The notes beneath the pieces were generated by a model. It saw only the letters and a list, made by a program, of their open reading frames with translations. It was not told the DNA's origin and did not search any database. DNA of 64,000 bases from Daejeonella sp. (lineage in GTDB: Bacteria > Bacteroidota > Bacteroidia > Sphingobacteriales > Sphingobacteriaceae): assembly GCF_017495225.1 (NCBI RefSeq), contig NZ_JAFEIG010000020.1, positions 248,001 to 312,000 on the forward strand, read 5' to 3'. The first letter of the stretch is position 1; every line of letters begins with the position of its first letter. Both the position numbers and the translations under genes were made by a program. Below, one piece after another: positions 1 to 7,008 of the stretch.

Positions 1-595
1 GAAGGAATTGGCGGTGATTGTAGCTAGAAATGAGGATGGAAAAGTAAAAACCTTCCCATGTGTGGAGATGGAATTCAATCCGGAAGCCAATTTAGTTGAG
101 TTTTTAATTTCTCCTTCAACTTTATCTACTGAAATCTTAGACTTAGCAAATGAAACTGCCATCAAGGTTGCAGAACGTTTAAAAATTGTAGGAATTTTAG
201 CCGTGGAGCTATTTCTAACCAAGGATGGAAAGATTTTAGTGAATGAAATTGCCCCTAGACCACATAATAGCGGTCATCAGAGTATTGAGGGCAATTATAC
301 CTCCCAGTATGAGCAATTAATTAGGGCTATATTTAATATGCCTTTAGGAGATACTAGAAGCATTAATCACGCGGTAATGATCAATTTATTGGGTGAAAAA
401 GGCTTTGAGGGACCAGCAAGATATGAAGGTTTGAATGAAGCTTTGGCTTTAGACGGAGTTTACCTTCATTTATATGGGAAAAAAAGCACAAAACCCTTCA
501 GAAAGATGGGACATGTGACGATTTTAGATGAAGATCGTCAAAAAGCGATTGAAAAAGCTAAATTTGTGCAAAGAACAATTAAAGTAAAATCTTAA
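1..595 (+). CDS. purK: N5-carboxyaminoimidazole ribonucleotide synthase, C-terminal part (cut by window start)
   Basis: C-terminal half of an ATP-grasp enzyme that carboxylates aminoimidazole ribonucleotide with ATP and bicarbonate in purine synthesis. The open frame runs through the first base, so the start lies outside the window and any start near position 8 is artificial. About 197 residues are visible. The ATP-grasp signature EIAPRPHNSGHQSIEG is present, followed by the usual PurK tail with RAIFNMPLG. Stop at 593-595; purE follows 34 bp later on the same strand, the classic purK-purE pairing. Identification is firm from the signature and the neighbour. Confidence 0.93.
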   Translation, partial: KELAVIVARNEDGKVKTFPCVEMEFNPEANLVEFLISPSTLSTEILDLANETAIKVAERLKIVGILAVELFLTKDGKILVNEIAPRPHNSGHQSIEGNYTSQYEQLIRAIFNMPLGDTRSINHAVMINLLGEKGFEGPARYEGLNEALALDGVYLHLYGKKSTKPFRKMGHVTILDEDRQKAIEKAKFVQRTIKVKS

Positions 596-629
596 TTAAG
601 ATTCAATTTTATATAAAATCTAGAATAAC

Positions 630-1136
630 ATGAGCGCAGCATCAAATTCAAACATACAGGTAGGCATTATCATGGGTAGCAAGTCGGATTTAAATATCAT
701 GCAAGATGCTGCTGATATTTTAAAAGAGCTAGGTGTAAACTTCGAAATGACCGTAGTTTCTGCACATCGTACCCCTGAGCGTATGTTTGATTATGCTAAA
801 AGTGCCGCTTCTAGAGGTTTAAAAGTAATTATTGCAGGTGCCGGTGGTGCTGCACATTTACCGGGAATGGTAGCTTCAATTACTCAAATTCCTGTTATTG
901 GCGTTCCTGTAAAATCATCTAATTCAATTGATGGTTGGGACTCTATCCTATCCATTTTACAGATGCCAAATGGCATTCCTGTTGCTACAGTTGCATTAAA
1001 TGCAGCAAAAAATGCAGGTATTTTAGCAGCCCAGATTATTGGAACTGCCGATGCTAATCTTTCTCAAAGACTATTAGATTACAAACAAAGTTTAAAAGAA
1101 AAAGTGGAAGAAAGTGCCAGAGAGATTGAAGGGTAA
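630..1136 (+). CDS. purE: N5-carboxyaminoimidazole ribonucleotide mutase
   Basis: 168 residues, normal length for class I PurE, which moves the carboxyl group of N5-CAIR to C4 in purine synthesis. Visible motifs are IIMGSKSDL near residue 15, the active-site segment VVSAHRTPERM near 42-52, and GAGGAAHLPGM near 70-80, which lines the substrate pocket. The ATG at 630 is the natural start, giving a short non-conserved N-terminus before the nucleotide fold. It lies 34 bp after purK and is probably co-transcribed with it. No following gene on this strand until pdxH. Confidence 0.95.
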   Translation: MSAASNSNIQVGIIMGSKSDLNIMQDAADILKELGVNFEMTVVSAHRTPERMFDYAKSAASRGLKVIIAGAGGAAHLPGMVASITQIPVIGVPVKSSNSIDGWDSILSILQMPNGIPVATVALNAAKNAGILAAQIIGTADANLSQRLLDYKQSLKEKVEESAREIEG

Positions 1137-1289
1137 TTTGACAATCGTTAATAATTACACATAAATTAATCTGTCTTTAATATTTATTGTTTTTTTGAAT
1201 GAATCTTGATTTCAAAATTGAGAATAAATTTATTCATAAATAAAACAGCTAAGCTGATATCCAGAACCTAGCCAAATTATATCAAGAAA

Positions 1290-1853
1290 TCAATTCCAAC
1301 GATGATCTTCCGGAAAATTAGCGATATGCGCATATTTAGGCCCTAAGCCAATAATTGCTTCTCTCCAAAGGTTTTCTTCATCTTCTACAAATACAAGTTC
1401 TGTATCATAGGCATTACTTGCCATCCAGGCATTATCAAGAATTTCAGCATCTATTTGTCCGGAACTCCAGCCTGAATAACCCACAAAAAACTTAATTTCA
1501 TCATGCTTAATTTCATTGTTTTCAATGAGGATTTTCAAATCATGAAAATTACCTCCCCAAAATAAATCATCTTTAATTTTAGCACCACTAAGTAGTCGGT
1601 CATAGCAGCGATGCACAAAATGCAAACTATCTTTCTCTACGGGTCCACCGATAAAGACTGGAAAATCCGCCCATTTTAAGTCCGAAATAAGATCACTTAA
1701 CAGGAATTCACTTTTTTGATTTAGCACAAAACCAACTGAACCCAGAGTTTCCAATTCGGTGAGCAATACCACAGATCGCTTAAAATTAGGATCGAGCATA
1801 AAAGGTTCAGAAATGAGTAAAGAGCCAGTTTGAGGTTGAATTGGGCTAATCAT
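1290..1853 (-). CDS. YqgE/AlgH family protein
   Basis: Member of the YqgE/AlgH family (UPF0301), a small cytoplasmic protein of unsettled function, common in Bacteroidota. The family start is recognisable as ISPIQPQTGSLLISEPF, followed by RSVVLLTELETLGSVGFVLN and the conserved FIGGPVEKDSLHFVH and VGYSGWSSGQ segments. I start it at the ATG at 1853 (187 residues). The frame continues upstream to a TTG at 1922, but those 23 extra Lys/Ile-rich residues do not resemble the family N-terminus. It is transcribed away from pdxH. No operon partner is visible. Confidence 0.88.
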   Translation of the reverse strand: MISPIQPQTGSLLISEPFMLDPNFKRSVVLLTELETLGSVGFVLNQKSEFLLSDLISDLKWADFPVFIGGPVEKDSLHFVHRCYDRLLSGAKIKDDLFWGGNFHDLKILIENNEIKHDEIKFFVGYSGWSSGQIDAEILDNAWMASNAYDTELVFVEDEENLWREAIIGLGPKYAHIANFPEDHRWN

Positions 1854-1930
1854 ATTAATTTTAAGTTTAGGAAATGATTTAGTATCAAACAGATATTTTA
1901 TCTTTTTATTATCTATATACAAAATTTCGC

Positions 1931-2010
1931 GATTGCGTTAAGGATGGAAGCGGCATCCTTTTTGGCTTCTTCAGCCAAAAAGATATAGCGGACAGCCTGT
2001 TAAAACGCCC
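1931..2010. repeat. REP-like structured intergenic element
   Basis: Between the divergent algH and pdxH genes is a short, G+C-richer structured block. A 7-bp hairpin (AAGGATG 1940-1946 with CATCCTT 1954-1960) is followed by a perfect 10-bp hairpin (CTTTTTGGCT 1958-1967, loop 1968-1972, AGCCAAAAAG 1973-1982), then AGATATAGCGGACAGCC. The two stems share bases 1958-1960, so they cannot both form fully. From memory this resembles dispersed intergenic elements of Flavobacteria and Sphingobacteria. I saw no second copy in this window. Confidence 0.55.
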
Positions 2011-2112
2011 TAAAAATTATAAATTTTAGATAATACATCAATATAGTCAAAATCTTTTGAATAATCTACAGCTAATAATTCATGAAATGATAGAATAACA
2101 AGGTGCATTTGT

Positions 2113-2120
2113 TAAGTTTG
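2113..2120 (+). promoter_or_regulatory. Candidate -7 box of pdxH-nuoCD promoter
   Basis: TAAGTTTG is an exact match to the Bacteroidota -7 consensus TAnnTTTG, 46 bp before the pdxH ATG. No clear TTG -33 box is seen at the expected distance, so the call rests on the -7 box and position alone. Confidence 0.4.
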
Positions 2121-2166
2121 CATAAATGAGAAGATCGGGTAATTATCCTGATTATTAATTTATACT

Positions 2167-2820
2167 ATGTCAGTAGAAAAACAAACATTAGAAAACCTTC
2201 GTCAGGAGTATAGTGCGGAGAAATTAACGGTAAAAGACGTTGCTAAAGACCCCATCAAGCAGTTTGGACATTGGTTAAAGGAGGCTATGGAAGCGGGAGT
2301 TTTTGAACCCAATGCCATGACTTTGGCTACCACTAGCATTGATAGAAAGCCTTCTGCGCGTATCGTTTTACTAAAGGGTTATGAGGAGCGTGGATTTATG
2401 TTTTACACCAATTATTTGAGTGCTAAGGGTAAAGAAATGGCCAAAAATCCGGTTGTAGCCTTGGTTTTCCATTGGGCTGAATTAGGCAGACAGGTACGTA
2501 TTGAAGGTACCGTTGAGAAGCTTAGCAAAGAAGAATCTGAGCGTTATTTCCAAAGCAGACCAATTAAAAGCCAATTAGGCGCTATTGCATCACCGCAAAG
2601 TCAGGTGATTGATAGCATGGATGATATTGAAAAAGTTTGGGCTGAAACGGAGGCTCGATATGAAAATAAAACAATTCCGAAGCCTGCATTCTGGGGTGGA
2701 TACTTGGTTAAACCTCAGGTAATTGAGTTTTGGCAAGGTCGCCCAAGTCGCTTACACGACCGTATTGTCTATAAAAAAGCAGATAAAAAGACCTGGAAAA
2801 TTGTCAGACTTGCACCTTAA
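2167..2820 (+). CDS. pdxH: Pyridoxamine/pyridoxine 5'-phosphate oxidase
   Basis: FMN-dependent cytoplasmic oxidase that makes pyridoxal 5'-phosphate from pyridoxine or pyridoxamine phosphate. At 217 residues it has the full family length. Visible signatures are the N-terminal LRQEYSAEKL helix, PSARIVLLKGYEERGFMFYTNY (FMN and substrate binding, near 62-83), SAKGKEMAKNP, and the C-terminal hallmark FWQGRPSRLHDR with terminal WKIVRLAP. It is followed after 5 bp by nuoC, so the genes are probably co-transcribed although their functions differ. PLP supply is relevant to the exported PLP enzyme near 54 kb, but nothing links them directly. Confidence 0.95.
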   Translation: MSVEKQTLENLRQEYSAEKLTVKDVAKDPIKQFGHWLKEAMEAGVFEPNAMTLATTSIDRKPSARIVLLKGYEERGFMFYTNYLSAKGKEMAKNPVVALVFHWAELGRQVRIEGTVEKLSKEESERYFQSRPIKSQLGAIASPQSQVIDSMDDIEKVWAETEARYENKTIPKPAFWGGYLVKPQVIEFWQGRPSRLHDRIVYKKADKKTWKIVRLAP

Positions 2821-2825
2821 TTCAA

Positions 2826-3326
2826 ATGATGACTTTTGAGGAAATACATGCGCTTTTAAGCGACAAATTTGGTTCTAAAGTAATTGTGGATAGTCAAACA
2901 AGCGGTTTACAACCTGCTTTATTTATTCATCCAGATTACATTGTGCCTATTTGCGAAGAATTGAGAGATAATCAATTAACATGGTTTGATTTCTTGTCTT
3001 GTCTTACAGGTGTTGACCATGGACCTGAGAGCAATAAATTCTCGGTTGTTTATCATTTGGCATCCATTCCTCATCAACATCAATTGGTTTTAAAGGTTGA
3101 AATTGAACATGATCGCAATTTAGAAGTTTTACCCAGCTTTAAGAGTGTTTCAGACGTATGGAAGACCGCAGAATGGCATGAGCGTGAGGCATTTGATCTT
3201 GTTGGGATAGATTTTGAAGGTCATCCGGATCAACGAAGAATCTTGCTTCCTGATGATTGGGAAGGCTATCCTTTGCGGAAAGATTATCAGGCTGCTGAGG
3301 AATATAAAGGAATTAAAATAAATTAA
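2826..3326 (+). CDS. nuoC: NADH-quinone oxidoreductase subunit C
   Basis: 166-residue peripheral-arm subunit of respiratory complex I (30-kDa family). The family signature is clear near the C-terminus: EREAFDLVGIDFEGHPD, then RRILLPDDWEGYPLRKDY. The usual start is given by ATG 2826; a second ATG follows immediately. It lies 5 bp after pdxH and 24 bp before nuoD. It is a separate NuoC rather than a NuoCD fusion. No NuoA or NuoB gene precedes it here, which is unusual for a nuo operon. Confidence 0.94.
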   Translation: MMTFEEIHALLSDKFGSKVIVDSQTSGLQPALFIHPDYIVPICEELRDNQLTWFDFLSCLTGVDHGPESNKFSVVYHLASIPHQHQLVLKVEIEHDRNLEVLPSFKSVSDVWKTAEWHEREAFDLVGIDFEGHPDQRRILLPDDWEGYPLRKDYQAAEEYKGIKIN

Positions 3327-3350
3327 TTTGCCCATTTGCATTAGAATAGC

Positions 3351-4532
3351 ATGCCGGTAAAAAAAACAAGATATGATCTTCTGACAGAGAATCTCCAAGC
3401 TGAGGAGATGATCATCAATATGGGTCCGCAGCACCCTTCCACCCACGGTGTTTTGCGCCTTGAGCTAATAACCGATGGCGAAATTGTGAAGGAAGTGATT
3501 CCACACATGGGATATTTGCACCGCTGTTTTGAAAAACATTGTGAGAGCCTCACCTATCAGCAAATTATACCTTTTGTTGACCGAATGGATTATTTGGCCT
3601 CCATGAACAATGACCATGCTTTTGTGATGGGTGTTGAACGGATGATGGGCATTGACAAGGATATTCCTAAACGGGTAGAATATATTCGTGTGCTTGTGTG
3701 CGAACTAAATAGAATTGCCTCACATCTCATTTCTATCGGTACTTATGGAATGGATATCGGTGCTTTTACCCCATTTTTATGGTGTTTTAGAGATCGTGAG
3801 CATATCATGAACATGTTGGAATGGGCTTCTGGATCGAGGATGCTCTATAATTATATTTGGGTTGGCGGATTATTTTATGATTTACCTGTGGGATTTGAAG
3901 AGCGCTGCCGAGAGTTTGTGGATTATTTTAAACCAAAATTAGCTGAGCTCAATCAATTATTAACTGATAATCAGATATTTATATCTAGAACTGCCGGAGT
4001 AGGTGTTTTGCCACTTGATGTAGCTATTAATTATGGTTGTTCGGGACCGATGTTAAGAGGTTCCGGATTAAAGTGGGATTTGCGTCGAGTTGATGAATAT
4101 TCGGCCTATCCAGAATTAGATTTCGAAATTCCAATTGGTAAAGGTGAGATGGGCAAGAGTGGCGATTGCTGGGACCGCTACAAGGTTAGAGCCGATGAGG
4201 TGGCAGAATCCCTTAAAATCATAGAACAATGCCTTGACAAGCTTCAAAAAGATCTTAAACGAGGTCCTGAATTTGATCCAAGAGCTAAACTTCCCAAAAA
4301 GATAATACCTAAGGAACAAGATTTTTATATACGAGCTGAAAACCCACGTGGTGAGCTAGGCTATTATTTTATTACGGATGGAAAAACTGAAATTCCGAAG
4401 CGTGTGAAAGCTAGGGCACCAAGTTTCAATAATCTTTCAGTCTTACCGGAAATTTCTAGAAGCGTTTTAATTGCAGATTTAGTAGCAATACTCGGATCAA
4501 TTGATATTGTACTTGGAGAAGTAGATAGATAA
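3351..4532 (+). CDS. nuoD: NADH-quinone oxidoreductase subunit D
   Basis: 393-residue 49-kDa subunit of complex I, contributing to the quinone-binding cavity. The N-terminal hallmark [16 protein letters not shown] is present near residues 25-40, followed by [18 protein letters not shown], and the conserved C-terminal half ends in a [12 protein letters not shown] tail typical of NuoD. Length is normal. It follows nuoC by 24 bp. NuoE and the later subunits are not found downstream; a small membrane ORF and a terminator come next, so these two subunits are separated from the rest of the complex in this genome region. Confidence 0.95.
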   Translation: MPVKKTRYDLLTENLQAEEMIINMGPQHPSTHGVLRLELITDGEIVKEVIPHMGYLHRCFEKHCESLTYQQIIPFVDRMDYLASMNNDHAFVMGVERMMGIDKDIPKRVEYIRVLVCELNRIASHLISIGTYGMDIGAFTPFLWCFRDREHIMNMLEWASGSRMLYNYIWVGGLFYDLPVGFEERCREFVDYFKPKLAELNQLLTDNQIFISRTAGVGVLPLDVAINYGCSGPMLRGSGLKWDLRRVDEYSAYPELDFEIPIGKGEMGKSGDCWDRYKVRADEVAESLKIIEQCLDKLQKDLKRGPEFDPRAKLPKKIIPKEQDFYIRAENPRGELGYYFITDGKTEIPKRVKARAPSFNNLSVLPEISRSVLIADLVAILGSIDIVLGEVDR

Positions 4533-4596
4533 GAGCGTTTTTTTTATTAAATTCAGATTAGATAATCTATAAAACAGATTATAACAATTTAACAAA

Positions 4597-4761
4597 ATGA
4601 TTAAAAACAATAAACCCTTAGTAATAAATATAATAGCTAGCCTAATTTGCTTTTTTATATTTATTAATTCAATTAACCAAGAGACCTGGAGAATAGTCTT
4701 TTCATCGATTGGACTATTCGGTTTCACAATTCTGTCAATAGTTTCTTATAAAAAAACGTAA
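4597..4761 (+). CDS. Small two-helix membrane protein (hypothetical)
   Basis: A 54-residue frame begins at ATG 4597, 64 bp after nuoD, and ends just before a strong terminator. It reads as a Lys/Asn-rich start, a hydrophobic helix (about residues 9-24), a polar turn with NQETW, a second hydrophobic helix (about 33-48) and a Lys-rich end YKKT. Hydrophobic periodicity, basic termini and its place between nuoD and the terminator support a real small gene. I recognise no family. It is too short to be certain. Confidence 0.45.
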   Translation: MIKNNKPLVINIIASLICFFIFINSINQETWRIVFSSIGLFGFTILSIVSYKKT

Positions 4762-4793
4762 TTGATAAATCTTAATCGATTCAAAAATTAAAT

Positions 4794-4836
4794 AAAAAAA
4801 GAGGCTAATCATTAATCATGATAAGCCTCTTTTTTT
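4794..4836. terminator. Bidirectional rho-independent terminator
   Basis: Hairpin GAGGCTAATCA / TGATAAGCCTC with one mismatch, flanked by A7 and T7, between the plus-strand nuoCD unit and the convergent minus-strand protease gene. The symmetrical A and T tracts let it serve both directions. Confidence 0.85.
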
Positions 4837-4849
4837 GAGTTTATTCCAA

Positions 4850-5935
4850 TTAATAAACCTTCACCATATAAATAAATGGCTCTAATTTTTTAAATTGATC
4901 TTTTCTACTGAGCCCGGATAAGCTATTTTTCTTACTTAAAACTAATTTCTCTTCTAATGAATCTTGAGGTATAGCCTCAATCGACTTCAAAATATAAGTT
5001 GATTTAATGGCAAATGCAGCTCCATCTACTTGTGTTTGCTTACCATTAATGATTCCAATCACATTTCCGCGCATATCTAATAATGGTCCGCCGCTATTAC
5101 CTGGATTTACCGGAATAGAAACTTGATAAGCCACTGTATCGCCAGCATATCCATTTTTAGAACTCACATAACCTTTACCATAAACTTGATCATCTCTTGG
5201 GAAACCAATGGTAAATACATCTTCACCAACATCAGAAGCCGATTTTTTAAAAGTATAAGGCAATGCTGCAAGACCTTCAAAACTAGGATCCACAATTTGT
5301 AAAACTGCTAAATCATAAGCAGGATCAATATAAATCATTTTGGCTTTAAAAGCCTCACCTTCAGAGTTTTGCACATAAAGTGAATCTGCTCCTTTAATTA
5401 CATGATAATTAGTAACCACATAACCATTGGATGAAAGTGCGAATCCTGTACCACCAAATTCACCTGGATTTGCTGGTCCCTTAGAAGGTTTTATATTTTT
5501 AATTAGGTCATTCTGAGACTTCTTAATACTGTTTATCTCTCTACGTAAAAGACTTACATTAGTAGAGATAGATTTAGAAAAGAAACCAGTAGAAAGCAGA
5601 GTACCAGATACAGCAATTAAGGCAACCGTTGCGGCAATGGCAGTATTGATTCTATATTTTTTCCAAAGACGGATATAAATAGGTGCTTCAGGAGCTACTT
5701 CATTCTTTAGTGCATAGATATCTAAAGATTCATGAATGATATTCATGTCGGATTTCAACTTAAGAGTTTCCGAATATTCAGATAAATGCGAAACTAAATT
5801 AGAATGCTCCACTACTTTAAGATCAAAAGCAGCATCATTAAGCCTTTTCTGTTCAAATTCAGAAATTTCGGCATCAGAAAGCTCCCCTCTTAGGTAGGCA
5901 TCAATTTGATTAATAATTTCTATATCGCTTTTCAT
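4850..5935 (-). CDS. Membrane-anchored anti-sigma-like protein with trypsin-like protease domain
   Basis: 361 residues. Residues 1-90 are a charged helical cytoplasmic region beginning like Bacteroidota anti-sigma proteins (IDAYLRGELSDAEISEFEQ). A transmembrane helix spans about 97-120, then a short Lys/Asn-rich linker, and residues 155-300 form a chymotrypsin-fold protease of the HtrA/DegP type. The catalytic triad is visible: His178 in VTNYHVI, Asp208 in DLAVL, Ser281 in NPGNSGGPLLD. There is no PDZ domain. The protease should face the periplasm. It starts 10 bp after an ECF sigma gene, so it is probably that sigma factor's partner. The fusion of anti-sigma region and protease is inferred from layout; proteolytic activity is likely because all three residues are kept. 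Confidence 0.82.
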   Translation of the reverse strand: MKSDIEIINQIDAYLRGELSDAEISEFEQKRLNDAAFDLKVVEHSNLVSHLSEYSETLKLKSDMNIIHESLDIYALKNEVAPEAPIYIRLWKKYRINTAIAATVALIAVSGTLLSTGFFSKSISTNVSLLRREINSIKKSQNDLIKNIKPSKGPANPGEFGGTGFALSSNGYVVTNYHVIKGADSLYVQNSEGEAFKAKMIYIDPAYDLAVLQIVDPSFEGLAALPYTFKKSASDVGEDVFTIGFPRDDQVYGKGYVSSKNGYAGDTVAYQVSIPVNPGNSGGPLLDMRGNVIGIINGKQTQVDGAAFAIKSTYILKSIEAIPQDSLEEKLVLSKKNSLSGLSRKDQFKKLEPFIYMVKVY

Positions 5936-5945
5936 TGTTTGTTAT

Positions 5946-6512
5946 TTAAGCTTGAAAAAATAATTTTTTCAAACGTTGCAGGCATTTATATTTTTGAGTT
6001 TTGGCATTATCCGCATTGGTATAACCAAACTTCTCACAAATTTCCTGCATGGATTTATTCTGCATGTAATAATCCTCAATAATGGTTTTGCAGGGTTCAC
6101 CTAATTGAAGTAAAGCTGATTCCATTATGGCAAACTGTCTGTCTTTCTCTTCATGTCTTTCCAAATCATCTTCCACTGGAAGGAAATCTGAAAAATCTTG
6201 AACATTACGAACAGTTTTGCTTTGAGCGTTTAATCGCTTAAGCCATAATCTTCTACAAATAGAGTAGATAAAAGTTTTAAGCTTACTATTAAGCTCAAAA
6301 TTTCCAGTTTTTACTTTATTGTAAAGAATAATAACAGACTCCTGAAAAATATCTTTTGCATCATCCTCATTTCCATTATTATTGAGTACTAATTGTAGCA
6401 CCATCGGAAAATAAGTCACGTACAAGCGATTTAATATCTCTTTTGAGTCATTCAGTATTCCTAAAATAATCTCGCTATCTGCTGGAACTGAACTTTTTAT
6501 CTCTTTTTTCAC
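5946..6512 (-). CDS. ECF-type RNA polymerase sigma factor
   Basis: 188 residues, the normal size for an extracytoplasmic-function sigma factor with regions 2 and 4 only. Region 2 contains NEDDAKDIFQESVIILYNK, and region 4 has the helix-turn-helix segment LGEPCKTIIEDYYMQNKSMQEICEKFGYTNADNAKTQK, divided here by a variable linker. It is the first gene of a two-gene operon with the membrane protease-type anti-sigma candidate 10 bp downstream. A good promoter lies 40 bp upstream. Target genes are unknown; the divergent small lipoprotein gene at 6651 is a candidate because it shares the intergenic region. Confidence 0.88.
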   Translation of the reverse strand: MKKEIKSSVPADSEIILGILNDSKEILNRLYVTYFPMVLQLVLNNNGNEDDAKDIFQESVIILYNKVKTGNFELNSKLKTFIYSICRRLWLKRLNAQSKTVRNVQDFSDFLPVEDDLERHEEKDRQFAIMESALLQLGEPCKTIIEDYYMQNKSMQEICEKFGYTNADNAKTQKYKCLQRLKKLFFQA

Positions 6513-6551
6513 TATTAATACTTTTTATGCGGAATTGTAACCCAATGATAG

Positions 6552-6579
6552 CAAAAATATTTTTTTTATTTTTTTTCAA
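6552..6579 (-). promoter_or_regulatory. Promoter of the sigma/anti-sigma-protease operon
   Basis: On the minus strand TATTTTTG (6552-6559) matches TAnnTTTG exactly, with TTG at 6577-6579 and a 17-nt spacer, as expected for a Bacteroidota housekeeping promoter. It lies 40 bp before the sigma start codon. Confidence 0.5.
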
Positions 6580-6597
6580 TGTTAAGGGTTACCTTTT

Positions 6598-6605
6598 TAA
6601 CTTTG
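6598..6605 (+). promoter_or_regulatory. Candidate -7 box upstream of small lipoprotein gene
   Basis: TAACTTTG is an exact TAnnTTTG match 45 bp before the ATG at 6651. No convincing -33 box is visible, which would also be compatible with an alternative sigma factor. Confidence 0.35.
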
Positions 6606-6650
6606 AGGTATTAACTGTAAATTATTTAAATACATTTTAAAAACAAAAAC

Positions 6651-6839
6651 ATGAAAAATTCTTTCAAATTCGGTTTCTTAGCTTTAGCTATCTCTTTATC
6701 AGTTGCTGCTTGTAACTCAAACAAAACTGAAGAAGCTGCTGCTGATTCAACTGCTGTTGATACTACTGCTGTTGATACTACTGCTGTTGATTCAACTGTT
6801 GTTGATTCTACTGCTACTGATACAGTTGCTGCTCAGTAA
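6651..6839 (+). CDS. Small Thr/Ala/Val/Asp-repeat lipoprotein
   Basis: 62-residue protein with a lipoprotein signal peptide (basic start MKNSFKFG, hydrophobic core, lipobox SVAAC with Cys21). The mature part is almost only a low-complexity run of DTTAV/DSTVV units, acidic and without aromatic residues. At DNA level it is a near-tandem 15-base repeat. It should be a lipid-anchored extended tail in the cell envelope; no enzymatic fold fits. It is monocistronic, between its own -7 box and a strong terminator. Such short DST-rich lipoproteins occur in Sphingobacteria, but I know of no function. A second frame over the same repeats is a shadow. Confidence 0.75.
   Translation: MKNSFKFGFLALAISLSVAACNSNKTEEAAADSTAVDTTAVDTTAVDSTVVDSTATDTVAAQ
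6742..6830 (+). repeat. Coding tandem repeat (15-base unit)
   Basis: Degenerate direct repeats of the type GCTGTTGATACTACT inside the small lipoprotein gene, about five units. Two adjacent copies are identical (GCTGTTGATACTACT), so copy number may vary by replication slippage. Confidence 0.7.
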
Positions 6840-6854
6840 TCAATTAAAAACTAC

Positions 6855-6889
6855 AAAAAGCCATTCAGATATTCTGAATGGCTTTTTTT
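6855..6889 (+). terminator. Rho-independent terminator after small lipoprotein
   Basis: Perfect hairpin AAAAAGCCATTCAGA / TCTGAATGGCTTTTT with a 3-nt loop followed by further T residues, 16 bp after the lipoprotein stop codon. Confidence 0.9.
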
Positions 6890-6898
6890 GTGCCTATA

Positions 6899-6946
6899 CC
6901 CCACCTCTGGTGGCTGAGGTTCTCGAAGCCAAATTCTCGAAGCAAT
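6899..6946. repeat. REP-like palindromic element
   Basis: CCACC-TCT-GGTGG (6901-6913) forms a 5-bp hairpin and overlaps GGCTGAGGTTCTCGAAGCC. A direct repeat TTCTCGAAGC occurs at 6920-6929 and 6934-6943. The block is richer in G+C than its surroundings and sits between two terminators. The motif resembles dispersed CTTCGA/CTCAGCC-type elements of many bacteria, from memory. No second copy was noticed here. Confidence 0.45.
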
Positions 6947-6951
6947 TTCTT

Positions 6952-6989
6952 AAAGTTAAAAACAAACGAGTTTATTAAAACCCGCTTGT
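6952..6989 (-). terminator. Terminator of the efflux operon
   Basis: On the minus strand ACAAGCGGGTTT pairs with AAACTCGTTTGT (two G-U pairs, 4-nt loop) and runs into a T5 tract. It lies about 20 bp beyond the RND transporter stop codon. Confidence 0.7.
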
Positions 6990-7008
6990 CCTTAACTTGT
7001 AATTTGAA

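Noticed and set aside
8..595. Treating the TTG at position 8 as the purK start
   Set aside because: The frame is open to the window edge and the protein begins in the middle of the ATP-grasp domain, so the gene is truncated only by the window.
1854..1922. 23-residue N-terminal extension of the AlgH-family protein from a TTG
   Set aside because: Not similar to the family start, and an ATG directly precedes the conserved ISPIQPQTGSLLIS segment.
6703..6978. 91-residue Leu-rich frame over the small lipoprotein gene
   Set aside because: It is the second frame of the same 15-base repeat, runs through a strong terminator and has no family features.
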